A stretch of DNA of 64,000 nt, from NCBI GenBank assembly GCA_041396985.1, contig JAWKXO010000001.1:892472-956471 (forward strand), given 5' to 3'. The notes under the pieces are model-generated. The model did no database searches and had not been told where the DNA came from. It worked only from the letters and a program-made list of their open reading frames with translations. The first letter of the stretch is position 1. Every line of letters starts with the position of its first letter. Below are positions 25,414-33,978 of this stretch, piece after piece. A program made the translations under genes and the position numbers. This DNA comes from Emcibacteraceae bacterium (lineage in GTDB: Bacteria; Pseudomonadota; Alphaproteobacteria; Sphingomonadales; Emcibacteraceae).

Positions 25414-26553
25414 CTACAATCTCGCGCTGCTTGGAAGATTGACTATACGGTCTTCAAGCCATTTTGAATTTTCAAGTAAGTCAGATTGACAACCCTTAAA
25501 CATTGGAAGTTTGTTAATTAAAGTCCAGACTGGCCGTACCATAACATTTTTTGAATTAACAAAGTTTAAAAATTCATCTCTTGCCGGTCTATCCTTAAGC
25601 AATATAGCATTTAGCCAGAAATTTCCTTCTGAATCTTTTATCTCATCAATAAATTGCTCTTCTCTAGTCTTAAAAAAATCCTTGTATTTTTGAGCAATTT
25701 GTCTTTTGGATTTTAAAAAAACATCAATCTGTTCAAGTTGAGCACATCCAAGGGCTGCATTTATATTTGGCAACCTGTAATTATAGCCAACTTCATCGTG
25801 AAAAAACTCATATGGATGAGGCTTCTTTGCTGTTGTCGTTAAGTATTTAGCCTTTGCTGCTATATTTTGATCCTTAGCAACGACCATCCCTCCACCACCC
25901 GTTGTGATAATTTTATTCCCATTAAAGCTGAATGCGGCAATATCACCGAAAGTCCCCAATGCTTTCCCTTTGTAGCGACTGCCAATAGCTTCAGCTGCAT
26001 CTTCGACTAATAAAATGTTCCATTCTTTACAAATTGAAGCAATTTCATCAATTCGGCACGCATGACCAAAACTATGCATTGGAACGACAGCTTTTATTAT
26101 CCTTCCTGTTGACTTATTAAGGCAGCCTTCTTTTGTTAATTTGGCATTTTTCTCAAGAAAATTTCTTAGAGCAACGGGCGACATGCCCATTGTGTCTTTA
26201 TCCACATCCACAAACACAGGATACGCTTTTTGATATGTTATGGCGTTACAGGTGGCAATAAATGTAAGAGACTGTGTAATTACCTCGTCATTCTGAGATA
26301 CCCCAGCAAGGATCAGGGACATATGAAGTGCGGCAGTTCCATTAACGCAGGCAACTGACTTTTCAACACCAATATATTTTGAAAAATCCTGTTCGAATTG
26401 GTCAACAAAGCGCCCTACACTTGAGACAAATGTACTGTCTATTGTCTCAGCAACGTATTTTTTCTCATTACCATTAAATCGTGGCTCGTGCAGCGCTATA
26501 AAATCATCTGTTTCATATAGTTCACGAATGTAATCTACGACTTCGTTATACAT
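25414..26553 (-). CDS. legC: PLP-dependent aminotransferase, LegC type
   Basis: 379 residues of the DegT/DnrJ/EryC1/StrS family (fold type I). The PLP lysine is K214 in SFNGNKIITTGGGG, preceded by VEDAAEAIGSRYKGKALGTFGD with the Asp that holds the pyridine nitrogen. The N-terminal block HEPRFNGNEKKYVAETID is typical of the LegC group. It converts a 4-keto-6-deoxy sugar made by LegB to the 4-amino sugar using glutamate. LegB overlaps its start by 8 bases and LegG begins 2 bases after its stop. The translation looks complete and undamaged. Confidence 0.88.
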   Translation of the reverse strand: MYNEVVDYIRELYETDDFIALHEPRFNGNEKKYVAETIDSTFVSSVGRFVDQFEQDFSKYIGVEKSVACVNGTAALHMSLILAGVSQNDEVITQSLTFIATCNAITYQKAYPVFVDVDKDTMGMSPVALRNFLEKNAKLTKEGCLNKSTGRIIKAVVPMHSFGHACRIDEIASICKEWNILLVEDAAEAIGSRYKGKALGTFGDIAAFSFNGNKIITTGGGGMVVAKDQNIAAKAKYLTTTAKKPHPYEFFHDEVGYNYRLPNINAALGCAQLEQIDVFLKSKRQIAQKYKDFFKTREEQFIDEIKDSEGNFWLNAILLKDRPARDEFLNFVNSKNVMVRPVWTLINKLPMFKGCQSDLLENSKWLEDRIVNLPSSARL

Positions 26554-27538
26554 TATAAATTCCGGATTTATACTTTCTCAGATTCTCAGGATTTTGGAAC
26601 CAATTTACTGTTTCTTGCAATCCTTCTCTAATAGAATATTCCGGCTTAAAGCCTGTAAGTTCGTTAATTTTTGTATTATCACACCATAATCTGAAAACTT
26701 CTGATTTTTCGGGTCTTATACGTTGTTTATCCGTAACAAATTTTACATCACTCCCCATAATTTCTTTTATCAAATTGAGTGTATCACCAACAGATATTTC
26801 AAAATTTGACCCTATATTGACAGTTTCCCCTATTGATTTTTCGCATTTCGCCAAGTCAATAAATCCTCTACATGTATCAACAACATAATTAAAATCTCGC
26901 GTCGGGCTGACATCTCCCAGCTTGATTTCTTTTGCACCGTCTGCAATTTGCGAAATAATTGTCGGGATTACGGCACGGGCTGACTGCCGAGGTCCATATG
27001 TATTAAAGGGTCTGGCAATTGTTAGAGGTAAATCAAATGCATTAAAATAACTCATCGCCATTGCATCCGCTCCTATTTTTGATGCACTATATGGGGATTG
27101 TGGTTGCAAAGGATGCTTTTCATCAATTGGAACATACTGTGCAGTGCCATAAACCTCACTTGTGGAAGTATGAATAATTCTCGAAACCCCATTATCCAGA
27201 GCCGCCTGGCAGATATTTAAAGTTCCATTCACATTGGTATCTACATAACTATCCGGCGCAATATAAGAATATGGAATAGCAATTAACGCTGCCAAATGAA
27301 AAATAACTTCAATATCCTTAGAAATATGACGACAGAAATGAGGGTCACGAACATCGCCACTCACAATTTCTATCTGATTTAAACAATCGATGTCTTCCAA
27401 CCATCCCCAATAATTAAAAGAGTTATATAATGATAATGCTTTAACCGAATACCCTTCTTTTACCAATGCTTCGACAAGGTGCGAACCAATAAATCCATCT
27501 GCGCCTGTTACCAGTACTCTTTTCTTTTTTAAATTCAT
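26546..27538 (-). CDS. legB: NAD-dependent 4,6-dehydratase, LegB type
   Basis: 330 residues, extended SDR: VTGADGFIGSH at 10-20, HLAALIAIPYSY near 81-92, the TSE triple near 125-127 and the catalytic YSASK at 150-154. RPFNTYGPRQSARAVIP and RDFNYVVDTCRGF are the typical substrate and cofactor motifs of LegB-like 4,6-dehydratases. It removes water from GDP-GlcNAc (or the UDP form) to give the 4-keto-6-deoxy intermediate. It is the first enzyme gene of the nonulosonate series and follows wzi after 26 bases. The combination with PtmE-like guanylyltransferase favours a GDP-linked route. Confidence 0.88.
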   Translation of the reverse strand: MNLKKKRVLVTGADGFIGSHLVEALVKEGYSVKALSLYNSFNYWGWLEDIDCLNQIEIVSGDVRDPHFCRHISKDIEVIFHLAALIAIPYSYIAPDSYVDTNVNGTLNICQAALDNGVSRIIHTSTSEVYGTAQYVPIDEKHPLQPQSPYSASKIGADAMAMSYFNAFDLPLTIARPFNTYGPRQSARAVIPTIISQIADGAKEIKLGDVSPTRDFNYVVDTCRGFIDLAKCEKSIGETVNIGSNFEISVGDTLNLIKEIMGSDVKFVTDKQRIRPEKSEVFRLWCDNTKINELTGFKPEYSIREGLQETVNWFQNPENLRKYKSGIYNV

Positions 27539-27564
27539 TTATTAATCTACCATTCTTTAATCTT

Positions 27565-29028
27565 TTATAAATTTACTCTCCAAATTATCCCGCCGGTAAC
27601 ATTTGGAAGAACACCCTGCGTTAAAGTAAAAATCTCAGACTGAATATTTAAGTTAGCCTCTATTATACCAATCCCAATTTTCTTGGACGCTTTTAATTCA
27701 AAGTCACTATATTTTTGCCGGCCGAAACTTAATTGACTTCTTGTTGTATTATCCCAGTTTAATGAGCCGGTTCTTAAAATAATACTATACATATCACCTT
27801 CAGCGCGAGAATAACTTATCATTAAGCTAGCCAGCCTACTATCGGTATCCAAACTATGCCCAAGGCTTCTGCCGTCATATCGATGGCCCGTTCCATATAT
27901 AGAATGATTATACATAGTGCCAGGATATCGCTTCCCAAAAAACCACGCCTGAACATCACCTGAGTCACTTAATTCCGCGTTTATAGATAAACTGTCACCA
28001 TTTTCTCCAATCGGCATGGTTAATGTACCACCAACCAGCCTTGAATATTGAAATGGTAAAATTACGTTCTGGTCTTCTGCTGTTCCTTCAGCATATATCT
28101 TTAGACTTTTATCACCAAAATTCGTAGAATAAGAAAGATCAATGCTCGCCAGTTGGTTTCCAGGTTCGTTCCTCGTTCCTGTATTATCCAGATCTCCTAC
28201 AGCAATGAGGGCTTTTGTCCATGTACTAAATCCGCAGGGACGATCCAGTCCACAGAGCTGCATAGTCCTTGAAAGCCCCACTTCAAAATTCTTTATCGGT
28301 TCAAAACCAAGGCGCATTCCTGCCATTAATGCATCCGGTATTACCCGGTCATCCCCCATGTTGGCAACAAACATATCCCAGGTCCATGGCCCCATCCAGC
28401 TGAGCCATTTTGTTTTAAAGGCTTTTGGATTATTTCGCCGAAGCCCCACTGACATCATCGGCCTGGCATTTGAGCTTAATAATAATGTATTTTCCTGTCC
28501 CGGTCCCCACCAACGGTCAATAGCTCCAGCATAAAGTGACCAATTTCCCAAATGGGTGGCAATATAAGAATTATCAAAATTAACATGATGGTTGGATACA
28601 TTATCCCTGTAATTCACAGTTACGTTGGCTTCAATTTTTTCTTCTGTAAAACCAGCTGAAACAGAAAAATCAGCATCTGATATTGGCGTATCACCAAATC
28701 CTCTTACGAGGTCAGGTTCATTTGTATATCGTGCAACAATTGACCCACGAAACCCTTTATTGGGTATTTTTCTTTTAACCCGTTCGATAGCACTCATAAC
28801 ATGAGCTGGAAACGAACTTCCTTCAACAATATTAATATTTTCCGTGATCTGTTTCCAACTGATGGGCCAGCTATTTAATGGTCCAGAAATAATATCGTAT
28901 GATTTAAGTAGTTCTATGTCCCTGCGTAAACTTGCATCATTTGGCGCGGCCCATTGTTGAGCCATTGCAGTAGAATTTAGAGCAATTAATCCAACGAAGA
29001 AAATAGCAACATTATTTTTCATAAACAT
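27565..29028 (-). CDS. wzi: Capsule assembly protein Wzi, outer-membrane lectin-like barrel
   Basis: 487 residues with a signal peptide (hydrophobic core VAIFFVGLIALNST, cleavage expected after AMA at 23). The remainder is beta-strand-rich, with many aromatic alternations and a final strand NVTGGIIWRVNL ending in an outer-membrane-like residue pattern. The motif YAGAIDRWWGPGQENTLLLSSNARPM is the Wzi family signature. Wzi anchors capsular polysaccharide at the cell surface. Its presence suggests that the product of this locus is retained as a capsule, though Wza and Wzc are not in the window. An ATG at 29022 is an alternative start. It heads the long minus-strand run of polysaccharide genes; a promoter must lie in 29029-29125. 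Confidence 0.85.
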   Translation of the reverse strand: MFMKNNVAIFFVGLIALNSTAMAQQWAAPNDASLRRDIELLKSYDIISGPLNSWPISWKQITENINIVEGSSFPAHVMSAIERVKRKIPNKGFRGSIVARYTNEPDLVRGFGDTPISDADFSVSAGFTEEKIEANVTVNYRDNVSNHHVNFDNSYIATHLGNWSLYAGAIDRWWGPGQENTLLLSSNARPMMSVGLRRNNPKAFKTKWLSWMGPWTWDMFVANMGDDRVIPDALMAGMRLGFEPIKNFEVGLSRTMQLCGLDRPCGFSTWTKALIAVGDLDNTGTRNEPGNQLASIDLSYSTNFGDKSLKIYAEGTAEDQNVILPFQYSRLVGGTLTMPIGENGDSLSINAELSDSGDVQAWFFGKRYPGTMYNHSIYGTGHRYDGRSLGHSLDTDSRLASLMISYSRAEGDMYSIILRTGSLNWDNTTRSQLSFGRQKYSDFELKASKKIGIGIIEANLNIQSEIFTLTQGVLPNVTGGIIWRVNL

Positions 29029-29125
29029 ATTATCCGTTATAAATTAATATGTTAATATAGTTAAAACCCTGTTTTGTATAGAGTTAATATGATTGGATTC
29101 TAAAACAATCAACTCAATCCCTACT

Positions 29126-31003
29126 TTAATACCCCAACTTTTTCACAACAATATCTGCGGCCTCGTCTGCTGAAAACTCCACTGTATTGACATGAATCTC
29201 AGCGGCATCCGGCTCCTCATATGGGCTATCAATTCCGGTAAAGTTTTTAAGCTCCCCTGCCCGCGCTTTTTTATAAAGCCCTTTTACATCACGCTGCTCA
29301 CAAACTTCAAGCGGTGTATCAACAAAAATTTCAATAAATTCGCCTGTCCCGACCATTTCACGGACCATTCGCCTCTCTGCCCGAAAAGGCGAAATAAAGG
29401 CGGTCAGAACAATCAGCCCCGCATCAACCATCAAATGGGCTACCTCTCCGATCCGGCGGATATTTTCCACCCGGTCCGCGTCTGTAAAGCCGAGGTCCTT
29501 GTTAAGGCCGTGCCTGATATTATCCCCATCCAGCAGATAAGTATGTTTACCCATAGCGTGGAGTTTCTTTTCAACCAGATTGGCAATTGTAGATTTTCCT
29601 GACCCTGAAAGTCCGGTGAACCAGAGCAGTTTAGGGCTTTGGTGTTTTTGTTTTGCCCGGCTTTCCTTACCCACATCGACCGCCTGCCAGTGTACGTTGC
29701 TGGCCCGGCGAAGTCCAAACTTGATCATGCCGCAGCCAATTGTCGCATTGGTAAATTTGTCAATTATGATAAAACTGCCCAGAGTTTTATTGTCTACATA
29801 CGCTTCAAAGACGATTTTCTGACCAAGCTTGATATTAACAAGGCCCACTTCATTCAGTGCCAGAGTTTTTGCGCTTTCTTGTTCAAGTGAATTGACATTA
29901 ACCCTGTGCCGCAAATCTGTGATTACACCGTCCAGAGTTCTGTTATTGGTTTTAATCAGATAAGGCCGCCCGGGCAGCATTTCATCTTCGTGCATCCATA
30001 TTATATATGCCTGAATCTGATCTGTTATTTCTGGCCTATTGCTTGATTGCGAGATAACATCTCCCCGTGAAATATCAAGTTCACGATCCAGGCAGATGGT
30101 TACTGCTTCTCCGAACTCGGCATTTCTCACATTACCATCGGCAGATATGATAGAGTTTACATAGGCCGTTTTTGCACCTGGGAGCACCACAATCTCATCA
30201 CCTTCGGCAATAGAGCCTGAAGCAATAGTGCCGCTAAAGCCCCTGAAATCAAGGTTCGGACGATTAACCCATTGCACCGGAAGACAAAATGGTTTTTCAG
30301 CTTCTTTTGCATCAATCTGCACGCTTTCCAGTTGATCCATTAAACTGGGACCTTGGAACCATGGTGTATTTTCCGAAATGTTTAAAATATTATCCCCTTT
30401 AAGGGCAGATAACGGTATGGAAACGATTTCTTCAAAACCAAGACCTTTCGCAAATAGTCTATATTCTTCACCAATTTTTTTGAAAACTTCCTGATCAAAA
30501 CTCATCAGATCCATTTTATTAATGGCCAGGACCACATGCTTAATCCCAAGAAGACTGACAATGAAACTGTGGCGTTTTGTCTGGGTCAGTATACCTTTAC
30601 GGGCATCAATCATAATTATAGCAAGGTCGGCTGTTGAGGCGCCCGTTGCCATATTTCGGGTATATTGTTCATGGCCCGGAGTATCGGCAACAATGAACTT
30701 TCGCTTGTCTGTCGTGAAAAAGCGGTAAGCAACATCAATCGTAATCCCCTGCTCCCGCTCTGCCGCCAGCCCGTCTACCAGTAAAGCAAAGTCAATATCC
30801 TGACCTTGTGTTCCTTGCTTTTTGCTGTCCTTTTCAAGAGCGGCAAGCTGATCTTCAAAAATGAGTTTGCTGTCATATAAAAGGCGCCCGATCAGGGTTG
30901 ATTTACCGTCATCAACTGAACCGCAGGTAATAAAGCGTAAGTAAGATTTTTGCTCCTGCTCATTGAGATAATCCGAAATATCCGTAATAGAAAGACTGGT
31001 CAT
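29126..31003 (-). CDS. cysNC: Bifunctional sulfate adenylyltransferase subunit 1 / adenylylsulfate kinase
   Basis: 625 residues, a fusion of CysN and CysC. The CysN part is EF-Tu-like: GSVDDGKS at 28-35, DTPGHEQY at 107-114 and NKMDL at 162-166, then beta-barrel domains. The CysC part has the P-loop GLSGSGKST at 464-472 and LDGDNIRHGLNKDLGF, with the end DAAEIHVNTVEFS. Together with CysD it makes APS from sulfate using GTP hydrolysis, then phosphorylates APS to PAPS. The start overlaps the cysD stop by one base (TAATG). The kinase part supplies PAPS for assimilation or for sulfotransferases. It borders the polysaccharide locus; no sulfotransferase is visible in the window. Confidence 0.93.
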   Translation of the reverse strand: MTSLSITDISDYLNEQEQKSYLRFITCGSVDDGKSTLIGRLLYDSKLIFEDQLAALEKDSKKQGTQGQDIDFALLVDGLAAEREQGITIDVAYRFFTTDKRKFIVADTPGHEQYTRNMATGASTADLAIIMIDARKGILTQTKRHSFIVSLLGIKHVVLAINKMDLMSFDQEVFKKIGEEYRLFAKGLGFEEIVSIPLSALKGDNILNISENTPWFQGPSLMDQLESVQIDAKEAEKPFCLPVQWVNRPNLDFRGFSGTIASGSIAEGDEIVVLPGAKTAYVNSIISADGNVRNAEFGEAVTICLDRELDISRGDVISQSSNRPEITDQIQAYIIWMHEDEMLPGRPYLIKTNNRTLDGVITDLRHRVNVNSLEQESAKTLALNEVGLVNIKLGQKIVFEAYVDNKTLGSFIIIDKFTNATIGCGMIKFGLRRASNVHWQAVDVGKESRAKQKHQSPKLLWFTGLSGSGKSTIANLVEKKLHAMGKHTYLLDGDNIRHGLNKDLGFTDADRVENIRRIGEVAHLMVDAGLIVLTAFISPFRAERRMVREMVGTGEFIEIFVDTPLEVCEQRDVKGLYKKARAGELKNFTGIDSPYEEPDAAEIHVNTVEFSADEAADIVVKKLGY

Positions 31004-31902
31004 TAAAAATACCCTTCTTTCTTTTTTTGCTCCATGGAGGCATCCGCATCCTTATCAATAACACGCCCTTCACGTTCCGATGTATGGGCAAGCAGCATTT
31101 CTCGAATAATCGCTTCCAGAGTATCGGCTTCGCTCTCTATTGCCCCCGTAAGAGGATAACACCCAAGGGTACGAAATCGTACTTTGCGGTGCGAAACCTC
31201 TTCGCCTTCATTTATGGGCATGCGGTCATCATCAACCATAATGAGCTGCCCGTCACGCATGACAACTGGCCTTTCGGCGGCATAATATAGCGGAACGATG
31301 CTGATATTTTCCTGATGGATATATTGCCAGATATCCAGCTCGGTCCAGTTTGATAAGGGAAAAACGCGTATGCTTTCCCCCTTATTGATGCGGCAATTAT
31401 ATATATTCCAAAGCTCGGGGCGCTGATTTTTCGGGTCCCACCGATGTCCTTCGGAACGAAATGAAAAAATCCGCTCCTTGGCGCGTGATTTTTCCTCGTC
31501 CCGACGGGCACCACCAAAAGCAGCGTCAAAACCATATTTATCTAGCGCCTGTTTTAAGGCCACAGTCTTCATAATATCCGTATGGGTAGCAGAACCGTGA
31601 CTGAATGGGCCTATGCCTTGCTTAACCCCATCCTGATTAATATGAACGATAAGTTCCAGATCATGTTCCCTTACCATCCTGTCACGAAAGGTAATCATAT
31701 CCTTAAATTTCCAGGTGGTATCCACATGCATTACAGGAAACGGTAATTTTCCAGGAGCAAAAGCCTTAAGTGCCAGATGAAGCATTACCGCACTGTCTTT
31801 TCCGACACTATAAAGCATGACTGGCGATTGGGCCGTAGCCACAACTTCCCGCATTATATGAATGCTTTCGGCTTCCAAACGCTTAAGATGACTTAATGAC
31901 AT
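31003..31902 (-). CDS. cysD: Sulfate adenylyltransferase subunit 2
   Basis: 299 residues, standard length. The PP-loop motif SVGKDSAVMLHLALKAF near residues 32-48 is the ATP-binding site; GGARRDEEKSRAKERIFSFR near 130-150 and the C-terminal RTLGCYPLTGAIESEAD are family hallmarks. It performs the adenylyl transfer to sulfate and pairs with the CysN domain of the downstream gene. It is the first gene of its operon, ending in a one-base overlap with cysNC. The 76 bases between its start and the tRNA gene would hold its promoter, but no clear box was assigned. Confidence 0.93.
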   Translation of the reverse strand: MSLSHLKRLEAESIHIMREVVATAQSPVMLYSVGKDSAVMLHLALKAFAPGKLPFPVMHVDTTWKFKDMITFRDRMVREHDLELIVHINQDGVKQGIGPFSHGSATHTDIMKTVALKQALDKYGFDAAFGGARRDEEKSRAKERIFSFRSEGHRWDPKNQRPELWNIYNCRINKGESIRVFPLSNWTELDIWQYIHQENISIVPLYYAAERPVVMRDGQLIMVDDDRMPINEGEEVSHRKVRFRTLGCYPLTGAIESEADTLEAIIREMLLAHTSEREGRVIDKDADASMEQKKKEGYF

Positions 31903-31978
31903 TTAAATATTCTCTCAATATTTCAGAACTCTAATCCATAAGGCCAAATATTGTAAGAAGTATTTTTAATCTATTTGA

Positions 31979-32053
<75 letters not shown>

Positions 32054-32072
32054 TGATGGGTGTGGAAAGGGT

Positions 32073-32100
32073 TTTATACCCAATTTACATAAAGAAGCAA
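32073..32100 (-). promoter_or_regulatory. Sigma70-like promoter of tRNA-Val
   Basis: On the minus strand TTGCTT (32100-32095) and TATAAA (32078-32073) are separated by 16 bases. Transcription would begin a few bases before the mature 5' end at 32053, a usual distance for a tRNA gene. The boxes also lie in the gap before the plus-strand lipoprotein gene. Confidence 0.5.
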
Positions 32101-32187
32101 GTCCAAAGATCGACATTTTGCCTTATTTTAATCGTAGAACATTTATCAGGAGTTTGATACTCTATATTAAATTAAAGGATGGATATC

Positions 32188-32793
32188 ATGATTAAGAATC
32201 TAAAAACCACAATCATTCTTGCCAGTACCCTGCTTCTTTGCGCCTGCTCATCCGGCATAAAAAATAATGTGACCCGTTTTCATCATCTGCCACCCGTGAC
32301 CGGACAAACCATTGAAGTGATATCCATTGACCCCACCTTGCAGCAAAGCATTGAATTTCGCGCATATGCACAGTTGATCGGAAGTAAACTGGGAAATGTG
32401 GGTTTCCACCCGCCTGAAAATGGCGCCAGCCAGTATATTGCCGAGATTGGCTATGGTATCGGCCCCATCGGCAATACTGTAATTGACAATGATAATTCAG
32501 GTGTGTCCTTTGGCATGGGAGTGGGAAGCGGCGGCCGCCGAAGCAGCACTTCATTGGGGCTTGGTATTTCAACTTCATTCGGTTCATCTGAACCGGTTGT
32601 CCCTTATGTAAGCCGTCTGACCATGAATATTATTGATCTGAGTACCGGACAGCGGTTATATGAAGGCCATGTCGAAAGCATTAACAAAAATCCAAATTTA
32701 GCGCAGATAATGCCTTATATGGTTGATGCTCTTTTTCAGAATTTTCCAGGTGAAAGCGGAAAAACAGAAACCATTAAAATCAATACCAACTAA
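32188..32793 (+). CDS. DUF4136-like lipoprotein
   Basis: 201 residues from the ATG at 32188, which has AAAGGA eight bases upstream; the ATG at 32179 overlaps that element. The N-terminus is a lipoprotein signal (TTIILASTLLLCAC) with lipobox LCAC, lipidation at the second Cys. The mature part shows a glycine- and serine-rich stretch (GVSFGMGVGSGGRRSSTSLGLGIS) and the late segment YVSRLTMNIIDLSTGQRLYEGHVES, a pattern of DUF4136 lipoproteins. The following nitroreductase starts 20 bases downstream and is likely co-transcribed. Function unknown; membrane-anchored, periplasmic or outer membrane. Confidence 0.8.
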   Translation: MIKNLKTTIILASTLLLCACSSGIKNNVTRFHHLPPVTGQTIEVISIDPTLQQSIEFRAYAQLIGSKLGNVGFHPPENGASQYIAEIGYGIGPIGNTVIDNDNSGVSFGMGVGSGGRRSSTSLGLGISTSFGSSEPVVPYVSRLTMNIIDLSTGQRLYEGHVESINKNPNLAQIMPYMVDALFQNFPGESGKTETIKINTN

Positions 32794-32813
32794 GAATATA
32801 TTTTGAGAAATTT

Positions 32814-33449
32814 ATGATCTCCACTAAAAAAATACCGGATACCTGTGACCGGCTTCCGGCAAGCCATCCTTCCGAAGAAACACTTGATCTGCTGATGCTG
32901 CGACGCTCTTTAACTGTCAAGGATATGACTGATCCTGGCCCTAGTGAGGAGCAACTTAATCAGATCCTTACCATTGGTGCGAGAGTTCCCGATCATAAAA
33001 AACAGGCCCCCTGGCGGTTTTTGACCTTTGAAGGTGAGGCAAGGTCAAAAATTGGCAAAATTTTGCGACAGATATTTGAAAAAAATAATCCCGGTACAGA
33101 CCCTGATCTTCTTACATTCGAAGAAATGCGTTTTCTAAGGGCCCCTCTTATCATTGCCGTCATTTCAAAAGCAACACCGGAAAATCCTAAAGTGCCGGAA
33201 TGGGAGCAAATTCTGTCTGCCGGGGCCGTTTGCCAAAATATTCTGCTGGCCGCCAATGCCATGGGATATGCCGGACAATGGCTGTCGGAATGGTATGCCT
33301 ATGATCCAGAAATTTTAAAAATTCTCAAGCTATCGAAAGAAGAACGAATTGCAGGGTTTATCTATATCGGCAGCACCGATAAGGAACCAACTGAACGGAG
33401 CCGCCCGGAACTACATACAATTGTTGAAAAATGGATCCCGGAAAATTAG
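32814..33449 (+). CDS. Nitroreductase family protein
   Basis: 211 residues of the FMN-dependent nitroreductase fold. An N-terminal LLMLRRSLTVKDMTDPGPSEEQLNQILTIGARVPDHKKQAPWRFLTF gives the FMN-binding Arg-Arg-Ser motif and the family dimer helix; later SAGAVCQNILLAANAMGYAGQWLSEW and GFIYIGSTDKEP complete the fold. It reduces nitro or quinone compounds with NAD(P)H; natural substrate unknown. It resembles the small YdjA-like group. Follows the DUF4136 lipoprotein by 20 bases and converges on the PAS gene, with the two stops overlapping by four bases. Confidence 0.85.
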   Translation: MISTKKIPDTCDRLPASHPSEETLDLLMLRRSLTVKDMTDPGPSEEQLNQILTIGARVPDHKKQAPWRFLTFEGEARSKIGKILRQIFEKNNPGTDPDLLTFEEMRFLRAPLIIAVISKATPENPKVPEWEQILSAGAVCQNILLAANAMGYAGQWLSEWYAYDPEILKILKLSKEERIAGFIYIGSTDKEPTERSRPELHTIVEKWIPEN

Positions 33450-33901
33450 TAGAAATGGTGTGATACAAGAAGCTTATCAACATTTTCACCATCTTCAGAC
33501 AATGGCAGGACAATAAATGATGTGCTGATATAATTTTTATTTATATTGGCTAGATTTTTGATGCCATAATATGGCTTTTTATGTTGCACGCTCCATAAAA
33601 GTCTCTTTACAGCCTGACTATGCTGCTCATAATCATTCATTATTTTTCCTGTAAGCTCACCATAATATTTAACGCAGGCCGTACCGATCAGTCGAAAGGA
33701 AAAGGTTTCTTTTTCCTTATCAAAATCAAGTAACATCAAAGTCGGCAGATTTTTTTTAAGATCTTCCACTTTTATTTCGGAACGTTTCGGCATTAATCTA
33801 CCCCGTTTCAAATTTTGCCAGTACTTAAAAAGCTCAAATTGATAGGGAGCCGTGAAATCACTCTCGTAAAAATCAAACAATATTTTGATTTCATCATCCA
33901 T
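33446..33901 (-). CDS. PAS-domain protein (PAS_5 type)
   Basis: 151 residues, one PAS-like domain and nothing else. The segment ELFKYWQNLKRGRLMPKRSEIKVEDLKKNLPTLMLLDFDKEKETFSFRLIGTACVKYYGELTGKIM is the pattern of alphaproteobacterial PAS_5 proteins, and the end STSFIVLPLSEDGENVDKLLVSHHFY closes the sheet. No output domain, membrane helix or signal peptide, so a free-standing sensor or partner is likely. Ligand unknown. Its 3' end overlaps the convergent nitroreductase stop. Confidence 0.7.
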   Translation of the reverse strand: MDDEIKILFDFYESDFTAPYQFELFKYWQNLKRGRLMPKRSEIKVEDLKKNLPTLMLLDFDKEKETFSFRLIGTACVKYYGELTGKIMNDYEQHSQAVKRLLWSVQHKKPYYGIKNLANINKNYISTSFIVLPLSEDGENVDKLLVSHHFY

Positions 33902-33978
33902 TTTAAATAAGTCCGGCTTATATATTAGAAGATGCTATTATAACCATGGGTTCAATGGATTTACAACAAAGAAGATTT

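Noticed and set aside
2458..29028. Possible mobile element ends or integrase at the borders of the AT-rich polysaccharide locus
   Set aside because: No transposase, integrase or terminal repeats were found; the tRNA-Val at 31979 is complete and lies outside cysDNC, and no duplicated tRNA end was seen at the other border.
29440..29718. 92-codon minus-strand frame inside cysNC
   Set aside because: Alternative frame within the APS kinase domain, whose motifs are intact in the main frame.
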